Of a stretch of 5,353 nucleotides of DNA, positions 1 through 5,353 are shown piece by piece. The stretch's first letter is position 1, and the number at the start of each line of letters is the position of its first letter. The stretch covers positions 1-5,353 of the forward strand of contig JADFQR010000107.1 of assembly GCA_022561735.1 (NCBI GenBank). The letters are read 5' to 3'. The DNA comes from Chloroflexota bacterium. GTDB lineage: Bacteria; Chloroflexota; Dehalococcoidia; UBA1151. Made by a program: the position numbers and the translations under genes. Below the pieces are notes generated by a model. It did not search any database, was not told the DNA's origin, and was given only the letters and a program-made list of their open reading frames with translations.

Positions 1-458
1 GCCCCCGCCAGGTAGGCGAGGGTGCCGAACACCAGCACTGCGTAGACCACATGCCCGCTCGGGTAGCCACCAGCGCCGAACAACGCCTCGGTCCATTCAA
101 GGTCGTCGGTCGGCCGGGGCCGTGACGCCAGGTCGGTTACGCGGGTCAGCCCGGTCAGAGAACCGGATGCAAGGTATGTGAGCGCCGCGTACCGGCCCCA
201 CGCCAGCCACACGACCGGGATGATCAGGACAAACACCACCGGGGCTACGTCATCGTCAGAAATGAAATCGAGCACGTCCACGACTACCCTGACCCCGGTC
301 ACGTCCAGGCTGGCGAACCAGCGCGTCAGAGTCCTCTCACCGGCCAGCAAATCGTTGCTCCGGATAACCAGCGTGAAGGCGATCGCCACCACTGCCGTCA
401 CGGCTATCGCCGACATCCACTTCAGCCAGTCAGCCCTGACGACCCGGACGTCATCCAT
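1..458 (-). CDS. PAP2-superfamily membrane phosphatase, N-terminal part (cut by window edge)
   Basis: Reading leftward from the ATG at 458-456 gives 152 open codons with no stop before the window edge, so the C-terminus is missing. The protein looks like an integral membrane phosphatase of the PAP2 (type 2 phosphatidic acid phosphatase) family, which removes phosphate from lipid phosphates or pyrophosphates at the membrane surface. Hydrophobic segments lie at about residues 14-32, 71-88 and 137-152. Motif 1 (normally K-x6-RP) appears as R106-x6-R113-P114, within RPRP. Motif 2 is P133-S134-G135-H136, where the histidine is expected to be catalytic. Motif 3 (SR-x5-H-x3-D) would lie beyond position 1. 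An AAAGGG Shine-Dalgarno sequence ends 8 nt before the start. The gene begins 39 bp after the flavoprotein stop and is probably co-transcribed with it. Substrate cannot be told: undecaprenyl pyrophosphate, phosphatidate and phosphatidylglycerophosphate are all possible for the family. Confidence 0.85.
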   Translation of the reverse strand, partial: MDDVRVVRADWLKWMSAIAVTAVVAIAFTLVIRSNDLLAGERTLTRWFASLDVTGVRVVVDVLDFISDDDVAPVVFVLIIPVVWLAWGRYAALTYLASGSLTGLTRVTDLASRPRPTDDLEWTEALFGAGGYPSGHVVYAVLVFGTLAYLAG

Positions 459-475
459 GGGCGCGGCCCTTTATT
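459..475 (-). promoter_or_regulatory. Ribosome binding site of the PAP2 gene, partly inside a small GC hairpin
   Basis: On the minus strand AAAGGG sits 8 nt before the ATG. Its GGG begins a short inverted repeat, GGGC-CGC-GCCC (459-469), that ends directly at the start codon. The 4-bp all-GC stem could partly hide the ribosome binding site. The site supports the chosen ATG; the regulatory role of the hairpin is only inferred. Confidence 0.4.
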
Positions 476-497
476 TCAGCCGGTGATGGCCGTTCGC

Positions 498-1991
498 TCA
501 TGCCGCGGCGTGTCCGGCCGCCCCGGTCCCGGCGATCCTCCCGAAGACGAAGCCGCTGGTGATGCCGGAGCCGCCCGGGTAGTTCTCGTAAAAGATGCCG
601 CCGACCAGCTCTCCCGCCGCAAACAATCCCGGGATAGGCCGGTCCTGCGTGTCAATCACACGGCCCGTGGTATCTATCTTGAGCCCGCCGAACGTGAAGG
701 TGATGCCACAGGTGACGGCGTAGCCGGTGAACGGCGGCTGGTCCAGCCGCAGCGCCCAGTTGGACTTGGGCGGGCTTATGCCGACCGTGCCTTTGCCGTC
801 GAGGATCGCCGGGTTGTAGGGCGAGTCCTGGACCGCTCCGTTGTACGCATCTACGGTCTCGACCAGCCTGTCCGCATTGATATCCAGCCCGACCGCCAGC
901 TCGCGGATCGTGTTCGCCTCAAACTTGGTCGTCTCACGAATGTGGTACTCGTCACGCAGCATGTCCGTGACCTGTGAATCGAACACCTGGAACGCCAGTC
1001 TTTGCGGCTGGTTCAGAATCTCCTTGCCGTACTTCGCGTACGTGTAGTTGCGGAAATCAGCGCCCTCGTCCACGAATCTTTCGCCGTCCAAGTTGACGAT
1101 CAACCCGAGCGGGTACGAGTGTTTCTGGAACAGGTCAGCGATGTTGCGGTCGCCACCCTCGGAGGGAGCGCCGGCGTCCCACGCCACGGCGTGGCACCCG
1201 CTGTAATGGCCGTGCGAGCGCGCGCCGATCTCGAGCGCCATCCGGATGCCGTCGCCGGTGTTGTACCGGGTGCCGCGGACCTTGGCGAGGTCCCACCCGG
1301 GGCCGAGGTAGCGCGTGCGCATCTCAGCGTTGGCCTCAAACCCGCCGCAGGCCAGCACGATCGACCTGGTCACGATCTCAGAAAGCCCGTCCGGCCCGCG
1401 TACCGCAATGCCACGTATCGCGCCGGCCTGATCCGTCAGCAGGTGGTCGCCCATCACCCCGTACTCGACGTCGATACCGATCTCGGCGGTTCGTTCGAAG
1501 AGCGAGTCAACGAGGCCCTTGCCGGCTCCGACCGTTTCGCACGTAAGCCCGCCCCAGAACTTGTAGATGCCATCCACCTTGAACGACTGGCGGCTGTACA
1601 TGAGGCCCCAGCGGACGCCCTGCTTGCGCAACCATACGGCGGTCTCGTGCGCCTTGTTGACGAGGATGTCGGCCAGCTCCGGGTCAGACATGCCGCCGGT
1701 AACCCGCATCAGGTCATCGTAGAACGCGCTGCGAGGGTACGTGCCGACATCAATCTGCGCCCGCTCGGCGTCCGAGATTTCGCCGATCAGCGGGATCAGG
1801 TCGTCGATACTCTCGTAGGGGAAGCGGACGGCGCCACCCGTGACGTAAGAGTTGCCGCCGCGCGCCGCCTCCGGCGCTTTTTCGAGCACCAGGACCTTAG
1901 CGCCGCCTTCATGCGCTGCGATCGCGGCGCTGAGCGCTGCATTGCCTGCGCCAACCACGACGACATCGTACTTATCTTTCGGGAGGGTCAT
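498..1991 (-). CDS. tcuA: FAD-dependent tricarballylate dehydrogenase-like flavoprotein (TcuA/CobZ family)
   Basis: A 497-residue cytoplasmic flavoprotein of the fumarate reductase/succinate dehydrogenase flavoprotein superfamily, closest in appearance to TcuA, which oxidises tricarballylate to cis-aconitate in Salmonella. It has no signal peptide. The N-terminal dinucleotide-binding fold reads VVVVGAGNAAL (residues 10-20), with the GxGxxA form typical of TcuA, and the strand-2 acid is E37. A GGNS flavin motif is at 45-48. ACGGFEAN is at 214-221 and NTGDGIRMALEIGA at 244-257. The C-terminal FAD signature includes FGGLKID (434-440), IPGLFAAGE (453-461) and PGGSGITSG...GRIAG (472-488). Length is right for TcuA, so it appears intact. 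The ATG at 1991 has GGAG (2001-1998) 6 nt upstream. In Salmonella tcuA is followed by the membrane-bound electron-transfer gene tcuB and the transporter gene tcuC; here a PAP2 gene follows instead. The exact substrate is uncertain: another polycarboxylate, fumarate or a different alkene/alkane acid cannot be excluded. Confidence 0.83.
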   Translation of the reverse strand: MTLPKDKYDVVVVGAGNAALSAAIAAHEGGAKVLVLEKAPEAARGGNSYVTGGAVRFPYESIDDLIPLIGEISDAERAQIDVGTYPRSAFYDDLMRVTGGMSDPELADILVNKAHETAVWLRKQGVRWGLMYSRQSFKVDGIYKFWGGLTCETVGAGKGLVDSLFERTAEIGIDVEYGVMGDHLLTDQAGAIRGIAVRGPDGLSEIVTRSIVLACGGFEANAEMRTRYLGPGWDLAKVRGTRYNTGDGIRMALEIGARSHGHYSGCHAVAWDAGAPSEGGDRNIADLFQKHSYPLGLIVNLDGERFVDEGADFRNYTYAKYGKEILNQPQRLAFQVFDSQVTDMLRDEYHIRETTKFEANTIRELAVGLDINADRLVETVDAYNGAVQDSPYNPAILDGKGTVGISPPKSNWALRLDQPPFTGYAVTCGITFTFGGLKIDTTGRVIDTQDRPIPGLFAAGELVGGIFYENYPGGSGITSGFVFGRIAGTGAAGHAAA

Positions 1992-2004
1992 TGGATTCTC
2001 CGGG

Positions 2005-2021
2005 GTTACATGGTTGGTAAC
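2005..2021. promoter_or_regulatory. Dyad GTTAC-N7-GTAAC upstream of the flavoprotein start, possible operator
   Basis: A perfect 5-bp inverted repeat with a 7-bp spacer lies 14-30 bp before the ATG at 1991, just outside the GGAG ribosome binding site. It includes a T-N11-A spacing (T2007, A2019), the general form of LysR-type regulator sites. Salmonella tcu genes are controlled by the LysR-type protein TcuR, which makes an operator plausible. Five-base dyads are common by chance, no second site was found and no regulator gene is in the window. Confidence 0.25.
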
Positions 2022-2125
2022 GGGGATTTCGTTCGATTGAGCGTTGCGTAAGCAGGCAGTCTACCGCTGCCGCAGCCTACGGCACGGTGAAGGCCGGGGC
2101 CCTGCCCATTCGGCGCCACCCGCCT

Positions 2126-2150
2126 GTCATCCTGTGCTTGATGCAGGATC
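2126..2150 (+). repeat. Palindromic repeat, left copy of an inverted pair
   Basis: The 25-bp unit begins GTCATCCTG, has CTTGAT in its centre and ends CAGGATC. It matches the reverse complement of 2241-2265 at 22 of 25 positions by eye. The ends ATCCTG and CAGGAT (2129-2149) are complementary, and on a plus-strand RNA two G-U pairs would extend the stem to 8 pairs around a CTTGA loop. It resembles the dispersed intergenic palindromes often read by mistake as protein (HPVLDAGS in frame). Confidence 0.7.
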
Positions 2151-2240
2151 GACCATTGCGGCAGCATCGCCAGAAGTTCCTCGTGTCGCTCGTCATGGTG
2201 ACTCTCGGCGGCGGATTCTCGCGCTCTGTCTAAACGAGCG

Positions 2241-2265
2241 GATCCTGAATCAAGTTCAGGATGAC
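2241..2265 (-). repeat. Palindromic repeat, right copy of an inverted pair
   Basis: On the minus strand this reads GTCATCCTG, AA, CTTGAT, T, CAGGATC, in opposite orientation to the copy at 2126-2150. It forms a perfect 8-bp stem, ATCCTGAA (2242-2249) with TTCAGGAT (2255-2262), around a 5-nt loop. Its plus-strand translation, ILNQVQDD, is a familiar signature of such repeats in false open frames. The 90 bp between the copies has no gene. The pair could be a small REP-like or MITE-like element. Confidence 0.7.
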
Positions 2266-2284
2266 TGCGATGATCTTTTACTGT

Positions 2285-2342
2285 GGCTCCCCGGGTTTGA
2301 GCCTGCCCACAGGATGATCGGCGCGATGCCTTTGACCCGATC
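2285..2342 (-). terminator. Hairpins downstream of the HEAT gene, possible weak terminator
   Basis: Reading leftward from the HEAT stop at 2387, the first stem is GATCGG/CCGATC (2337-2342 with 2316-2321, 15-nt loop). The second is GGCTC/GAGCC (2299-2303 with 2285-2289, 9-nt loop). A small CCTG/CAGG stem sits between them. None is followed by a T-run on the minus strand, so this is not a canonical intrinsic terminator. The position 45-100 bp after the stop is the only support for a role in transcript ending. Confidence 0.2.
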
Positions 2343-2386
2343 TGTCGGCCTGATCCGTTACCAGGAGTTAGTTCCAGCTGCGCGCC

Positions 2387-3547
2387 CTATCCGCCGTTCG
2401 GGCCGAGATCCTCGTCCGTGATCGTGAGCGGATCGTCCTCCCAGTCTTCGTCTTCGCCGGCCCAGTCAAGGCTGGTGTCACGCTCTCCGGGGGAGACAAA
2501 TCCCTGCGCTTCAAGGTCCGTGTCGTCCAGGTAAAGGTTTTCCTCGTCCTCCGGCAGGAACGGCTCGGACGTTTCGGCAACATGTTCCCTGGTTTCCGGC
2601 TTCTGATCGAACATCGCCATGTCCTCGATCTCGATAAACTTGAGCGAATCTTTCGCTGCCTCCACAACCGTCGGCTCGGTACTGGCCAGCAGATTTCTGA
2701 GCGTCCGTTGCGCCTCTGACCCGCCGATGAATCCCATCGCGCGCACGGCCGCCACCTGGACCTCGAGGTCTTGATCGTCCATCAGTTCCAGCAGGCTTCC
2801 CAGATGCTCCTCGTTGCCGATCTGCCCGAGGGCCATCGCCGCCTCGAACCGGCAAGACGGGTCAGCGGCGTCGAGCTCGACCAGGATGAACTCCAGCCAT
2901 CTCGGGTTGCAGTTGCGGCCCATGGCGTGGATCGCTGATTGCCGCATCTCGTTGTCTTCTTCGTCGTCATCGCCCTCAAGGCCTTCCTCGTATCCAATTT
3001 CGATGAAGGCTTCGATCGCCTCGCCCTGGAAAACGGCCAGCGCCTCCAGCGCCCGCCGCCGGACCCCCGGAGACTCCAGTTCATCGGTGAAGCATTCAGT
3101 CAGCGCTGCCTGGAGCTCTACAGCCTGGCGTGCGGGCATCTTGTCCTCATGCGCCAGCGTCGCCATTCGTGAAAGCCCGAGCGCGGACGCAACGCGAACG
3201 TCATCTGACTCATCGTTCCGCAGCATCCGGAGCAGGTGGCGTAACAGTGATGGATCCGTGCTTTCGCCGAGCCCGGCCAAAGAGAGCGCACGCGTTGTGG
3301 CGTCTTCCGAGTCCAACCCCTCAAGGAAGACGGCGTCGAACTCCATCTGGAGGTCACTCTCGATAAGTGACGTCAGGCGCGCGTACAGCTCACGAACCCG
3401 TTCATGATTCCAGAACGAGAGGTAGTCGATTAGCTCCTGCGCCTCGGACTTCCCGATGCCCGACAGTTCAGACAGCGTGGAGTACGGGATCGATTCCGGG
3501 TCCTCAGGCTCGCTTTCGAGCTTGTGAAAAAAATCGGGCAGTCCCAA
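2387..3547 (-). CDS. HEAT-repeat protein with acidic C-terminal tail
   Basis: A 386-residue soluble protein made mostly of HEAT-like helical repeats, a fold used for protein-protein contacts. A helical N-terminal part (about 24-64) contains an ELSGIGKSEAQELIDYL stretch. About seven repeats follow at roughly 70-98, 99-133, 140-175, 177-210, 213-245, 246-276 and 277-308, each ending in a pattern such as RFEAAMALGQIGN (233-245) or QVAAVRAMGFIGG (264-276). The fourth repeat has an acidic insert, GDDDEEDNE (192-200). From about residue 320 the repeats stop and a 65-residue low-complexity tail rich in Asp/Glu follows, probably disordered. There is no signal peptide or membrane segment. The start is TTG at 3547; no in-frame ATG or GTG lies between it and the upstream stop, and the next internal ATG is at codon 68. 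No enzymatic motif is seen. Its place after tldD-tldE suggests shared transcription; a scaffold or adaptor role is inference only. Confidence 0.88.
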   Translation of the reverse strand: MGLPDFFHKLESEPEDPESIPYSTLSELSGIGKSEAQELIDYLSFWNHERVRELYARLTSLIESDLQMEFDAVFLEGLDSEDATTRALSLAGLGESTDPSLLRHLLRMLRNDESDDVRVASALGLSRMATLAHEDKMPARQAVELQAALTECFTDELESPGVRRRALEALAVFQGEAIEAFIEIGYEEGLEGDDDEEDNEMRQSAIHAMGRNCNPRWLEFILVELDAADPSCRFEAAMALGQIGNEEHLGSLLELMDDQDLEVQVAAVRAMGFIGGSEAQRTLRNLLASTEPTVVEAAKDSLKFIEIEDMAMFDQKPETREHVAETSEPFLPEDEENLYLDDTDLEAQGFVSPGERDTSLDWAGEDEDWEDDPLTITDEDLGPNGG

Positions 3548-3576
3548 GTCCGGGTTCCTTTGCGGTGACCTTATAT
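3548..3576 (-). promoter_or_regulatory. Leader of the HEAT gene: ribosome binding site deciding a TTG start, possible -10 box
   Basis: AAGGA (3560-3556) lies 8 nt before TTG at 3547-3545, a near-ideal spacing that supports the unusual start codon. Just upstream is TATAAG (3576-3571), one base from the TATAAT -10 consensus, but no good -35 hexamer stands 16-18 bp before it. If the -10 were used, the leader would be very short, so the gene may simply be read through from tldE. Confidence 0.45.
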
Positions 3577-3596
3577 GCCTGCGAGCGCCGGTCCCA

Positions 3597-3627
3597 GTTC
3601 ATCCGGCACAGTGTTTGTTCATCCGGC
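3597..3627. repeat. Short direct repeat GTTCATCCGGC across the end of pmbA/tldE
   Basis: The 11-bp sequence GTTCATCCGGC occurs at 3597-3607 and again at 3617-3627, exactly 20 bp apart. The second copy covers the TGA stop (3621-3619) and last codons of tldE; the first lies in the intergenic gap. It may be a trace of a small tandem duplication. No function is evident. Confidence 0.5.
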
Positions 3628-4926
3628 CGCCGCCACCTCGACGCCCAGGCAACGGATGGCCGGTGTTCGCAGGGTTCCGTGCACCCATTCCGCCTTATCC
3701 GATACGGCTTCCAACTTGCTCAAAGCGTCGTAAACGTTGCCGGAGATCATCGTGTCCTTGATACGGCCCACGATCTTGCCGTTCTCGATCTTATATCCAA
3801 GGAGGACATTTGCCTTGAAATCGCCGCCCATCTGGTTGCCCTGACCGGCCCCGAGAAGTTGCTCGACGACGATCCCTTCCTTGATTCCGAGGAACAGGTC
3901 ATCGTATGCGGTGTCCCCGGGCGCTATGTCCACCACGCTGGTCCCGGGCGCCGGTAGCGAGGTCAACCCTCTACCCGCGGCCCCCGTGCTGGTGGTGTTC
4001 ATACGGCCTGCGGTCTGAAGATCGTAAAGGAAATTACTTACGACCCCGTGGTCGATCAACGGAACCCGGCGGCTGGGCACGCCTTCATCGTCACAGGGGC
4101 GGCTGCCGATTGCGCCCGCGATCGTGGGGTCATCGAAAACGGAGATTCGCTCGTCGATCACCTTCTCGCCAAGCCGTTCCGCCATCGGCGAGCTCCCGGT
4201 CATGATCGCCTTGCCGTTGAACCCGCTGAGAAGCGGGCCGAGGAGGGCGGCCGACACGCCCCGTGGGGTGAATATGACCGGCACCTGGCCGGACGGCGAT
4301 TCGGCGATATTGCGCGACCATTCAAGCTGCCGGAGAACAGACTCAACCATCCAGTCCGTGTCCGTGAACAGTCTGGACGCCCCGTAACCCTCCCAGACGA
4401 AAAGCATGTCCTCACCCCGGACCAGCTCACCGCCGAATCCCACCGAGTAGGACGTCTGGCGGTACTCCGTCTCAAGCCCGGCGCTGTTTGACAGGCTCTG
4501 TGTGTGGAGGCCCCGCGATACGCTGGCGGAGCAGTTCAACTCCGGCCAGTCCCTGCGTACGGCGTCGATCAGCGTCTGGCCCGTCTGGACCATCGTGTCG
4601 AACGTAAGCGACTCGATATCGGGATCAAAGATATCGACAAGCGGGTAGCCGTCCGGTCCCGGCATTTCGAAGGCCGCCTTCGCGCCGAAAGGCGTTAGCT
4701 CTTCGACGCGGGCCACCAACCCGTCTTCAGCGGCCGGGTCGGTCGTCGCGGACAACCCGAGCCGGCCGTCCTTTATGACACGCAGTGCGACGCCGGAAGT
4801 GTCACGACGCGTAGCTTCCTTGAGACGGTTGGTCTCGAAGCCGATCGGCTGGCTTTCGCTTGAGACGCGATAAACCTCGGCCTGGTCGAACCCTGCGTCT
4901 TTCGCCTGTTGAATGAGATCGGCCAT
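3619..4926 (-). CDS. pmbA: TldE/PmbA subunit of the TldD/E metalloprotease
   Basis: A 435-residue cytoplasmic protein of the TldD/PmbA family, close to the roughly 450 residues of E. coli PmbA. With TldD it forms a protease that trims unfolded peptides, such as the leader of microcin B17 and the antitoxin CcdA in E. coli. Family marks include the N-terminal AEVYRVSSES region (16-25), VALRVIKDGRLGLSAT (46-61), the central DDEGVPSRRVPLIDHG block (279-294), TAGRMNTTSTGAAGRG (305-320), and the C-terminal GGDFKANVLLGYKIENGKI (367-385) followed by ISGNVYDAL (394-402). It has no HExxxH motif anywhere, as expected for the E subunit, which lacks the zinc site. The ATG at 4926 lies 3 bp after the tldD stop; only a loose GGGGG (4939-4935) precedes it, so translation is probably coupled. 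The natural substrate in this organism is unknown. Confidence 0.93.
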   Translation of the reverse strand: MADLIQQAKDAGFDQAEVYRVSSESQPIGFETNRLKEATRRDTSGVALRVIKDGRLGLSATTDPAAEDGLVARVEELTPFGAKAAFEMPGPDGYPLVDIFDPDIESLTFDTMVQTGQTLIDAVRRDWPELNCSASVSRGLHTQSLSNSAGLETEYRQTSYSVGFGGELVRGEDMLFVWEGYGASRLFTDTDWMVESVLRQLEWSRNIAESPSGQVPVIFTPRGVSAALLGPLLSGFNGKAIMTGSSPMAERLGEKVIDERISVFDDPTIAGAIGSRPCDDEGVPSRRVPLIDHGVVSNFLYDLQTAGRMNTTSTGAAGRGLTSLPAPGTSVVDIAPGDTAYDDLFLGIKEGIVVEQLLGAGQGNQMGGDFKANVLLGYKIENGKIVGRIKDTMISGNVYDALSKLEAVSDKAEWVHGTLRTPAIRCLGVEVAAAG

Positions 4927-4929
4927 CAG

Positions 4930-5353
4930 CTACGCCCCCGAGACCAGGCAGTTCTGGATTCGGATATGCGGGCTGCCGTTTGACACCGGGAGGGGGCTCT
5001 GGCCTGCCTTGCCGCAACCACCGCCCTGGTTCATGCCGAGATCATTCCCGATACCGTCGATATCGTTCAGCGTCTTGAACACGTTCCCGGACAGCATCAC
5101 CGGACGGACCATCTCCTCTATCCGTCCTTTCCGGATCATGTACGCCTCTCCGGACGAGAAGGTGAACATCTCCATGCTGGTCATGCCGCCGTACCAGTTG
5201 CGCACGTACACACCATCATCGACACCCTCCAGCAGGTCCTCCAGGGAGGCGTCTCCGGGCTCGATTATGGTGTTCGTCATCCGCACGATCGGCGGGTGGT
5301 TGAAGCTGATGGCGCGGGCGTTGCCGGAGGGCGTTTCGCCCATCTTCGCCGCG
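4930..5353 (-). CDS. tldD: TldD metalloprotease subunit, C-terminal part (cut by window edge)
   Basis: The last 140 residues of TldD, the catalytic subunit of the TldD/E protease; the 5' part lies beyond 5353. In fragment numbering the visible marks are MGETPSGNARA (4-14), PIVRMTNT (21-28), a GGMTSMEMFTFSSGEAYMI stretch (55-73), LSGNVFKTL (88-95 region), GIGNDLGMNQGGGCGKAGQS (100-119) and the final SPHIRIQN (127-134). C113 matches the cysteine that, from memory, is C454 in E. coli TldD, a zinc ligand together with the HExxxH histidines; both stand 27 residues from the C-terminus. The HExxxH motif falls outside the window, so catalytic completeness cannot be checked. The ATG at 5343 is internal, since the frame stays open to the edge. 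The gene ends in TAG, 3 bp before tldE. Confidence 0.93.
   Translation of the reverse strand, partial: AAKMGETPSGNARAISFNHPPIVRMTNTIIEPGDASLEDLLEGVDDGVYVRNWYGGMTSMEMFTFSSGEAYMIRKGRIEEMVRPVMLSGNVFKTLNDIDGIGNDLGMNQGGGCGKAGQSPLPVSNGSPHIRIQNCLVSGA

Larger units (their letters stand above)
1992..2386. other. 395-bp intergenic region between the HEAT gene and the flavoprotein gene
   Basis: This is the only long non-coding stretch in the window. Both flanking genes point leftward, so it should hold the end of the HEAT transcript and the promoter of the flavoprotein gene. It contains hairpins at 2285-2342, an inverted pair of palindromic repeats spanning 2126-2265, and a small dyad at 2005-2021. No convincing -35/-10 pair was found on the minus strand before 1991, and no hairpin followed by a T-run. 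A 125-codon open frame crossing it on the plus strand (2044-2421) is explained by the repeats and is not called as a gene. Confidence 0.7.

Noticed and set aside
1002..2051. 349-codon open frame on the plus strand opposite the flavoprotein gene
   Set aside because: It lies entirely over a clear, full-length flavoprotein gene on the other strand. The translation is Arg/Ala/Val-rich with no recognisable domain, as expected for an antisense shadow in GC-rich DNA. The same applies to 483-977.
2126..2265. CRISPR array
   Set aside because: There are only two repeat copies, they are inverted rather than direct, and the spacing is 90 bp. No cas genes are present.
2044..2421. 125-codon open frame on the plus strand through the intergenic region
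   Set aside because: Its translation carries HPVLDAGS and ILNQVQDD, produced by the two palindromic repeats, and its end overlaps the HEAT gene. I see no protein domain.
2814..3407. 197-codon Ser-rich open frame opposite the HEAT gene
   Set aside because: The serine-rich, low-complexity translation mirrors the Asp/Glu/Ala-rich HEAT coding strand. It has no domain and lies fully inside the real gene.
3548..3618. Possible small peptide precursor gene next to tldDE (TldD/E matures some ribosomal peptides)
   Set aside because: The 71-bp gap is too short for a precursor. The only start-like ATG in it (in the GATGAAC near 3604) opens a frame that runs into the HEAT gene out of frame. No Cys/Ser/Thr-rich core peptide is seen elsewhere in the window.
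3367..3957. 196-codon plus-strand open frame across the HEAT/tldE junction
   Set aside because: It crosses two supported minus-strand genes and their gap, and shows no family resemblance.
3619..4926. Loss of catalytic HExxxH motif in the TldE protein
   Set aside because: The motif is absent, but PmbA/TldE subunits normally lack it; the zinc site belongs to TldD. This is not a defect.

Overview
The window is a gene-dense, GC-rich (about 60% by eye) bacterial chromosome segment. Every supported gene lies on the minus strand, so transcription runs from high to low coordinates. In that order it carries: the 3' end of tldD (cut by the right edge), pmbA/tldE, a HEAT-repeat protein with a very acidic tail, a 395-bp intergenic stretch with an inverted pair of palindromic repeats, a tricarballylate-dehydrogenase-like flavoprotein (TcuA/CobZ family), and the 5' end of a PAP2-family membrane phosphatase (cut by the left edge). 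No RNA genes, CRISPR arrays, transposase genes or phage genes were seen.

The source looks like a free-living, environmental, high-GC bacterium. A TldD/TldE pair, a HEAT-repeat protein with a TTG start and TcuA-like flavoproteins together recall Chloroflexota such as the Dehalococcoidia/SAR202 group. This is an impression from gene content, not a sequence placement, and other high-GC phyla remain possible.

Right part (3548-5353): tldD and tldE are separated by 3 bp and should be co-translated. Their products are expected to form the TldD/E metalloprotease heterodimer, in which TldD carries the zinc site; the zinc-ligand cysteine is visible here and the HExxxH motif lies off the edge. The HEAT gene follows 71 bp downstream in the same direction with its own good ribosome binding site. 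It may be an adaptor or scaffold made from the same transcript, but its function is unknown.

Middle (1992-2386): the longest non-coding stretch. It contains several hairpins downstream of the HEAT gene, an approximately 140-bp inverted pair of a dispersed-type palindromic repeat, and a short dyad just upstream of the flavoprotein start.

Left part (1-1991): the flavoprotein gene and the PAP2 gene are 39 bp apart and probably co-transcribed. The flavoprotein is predicted to be cytoplasmic and to oxidise or reduce a small carboxylic acid using FAD; no tcuB or tcuC partner gene lies in the window. The PAP2 protein is an integral membrane phosphatase that would act on lipid phosphates. No metabolic link between the two is evident. 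Nothing in the window amounts to a clearly new biological system; the best leads are the HEAT protein beside TldD/E, the repeat pair, and the solitary TcuA-like enzyme.
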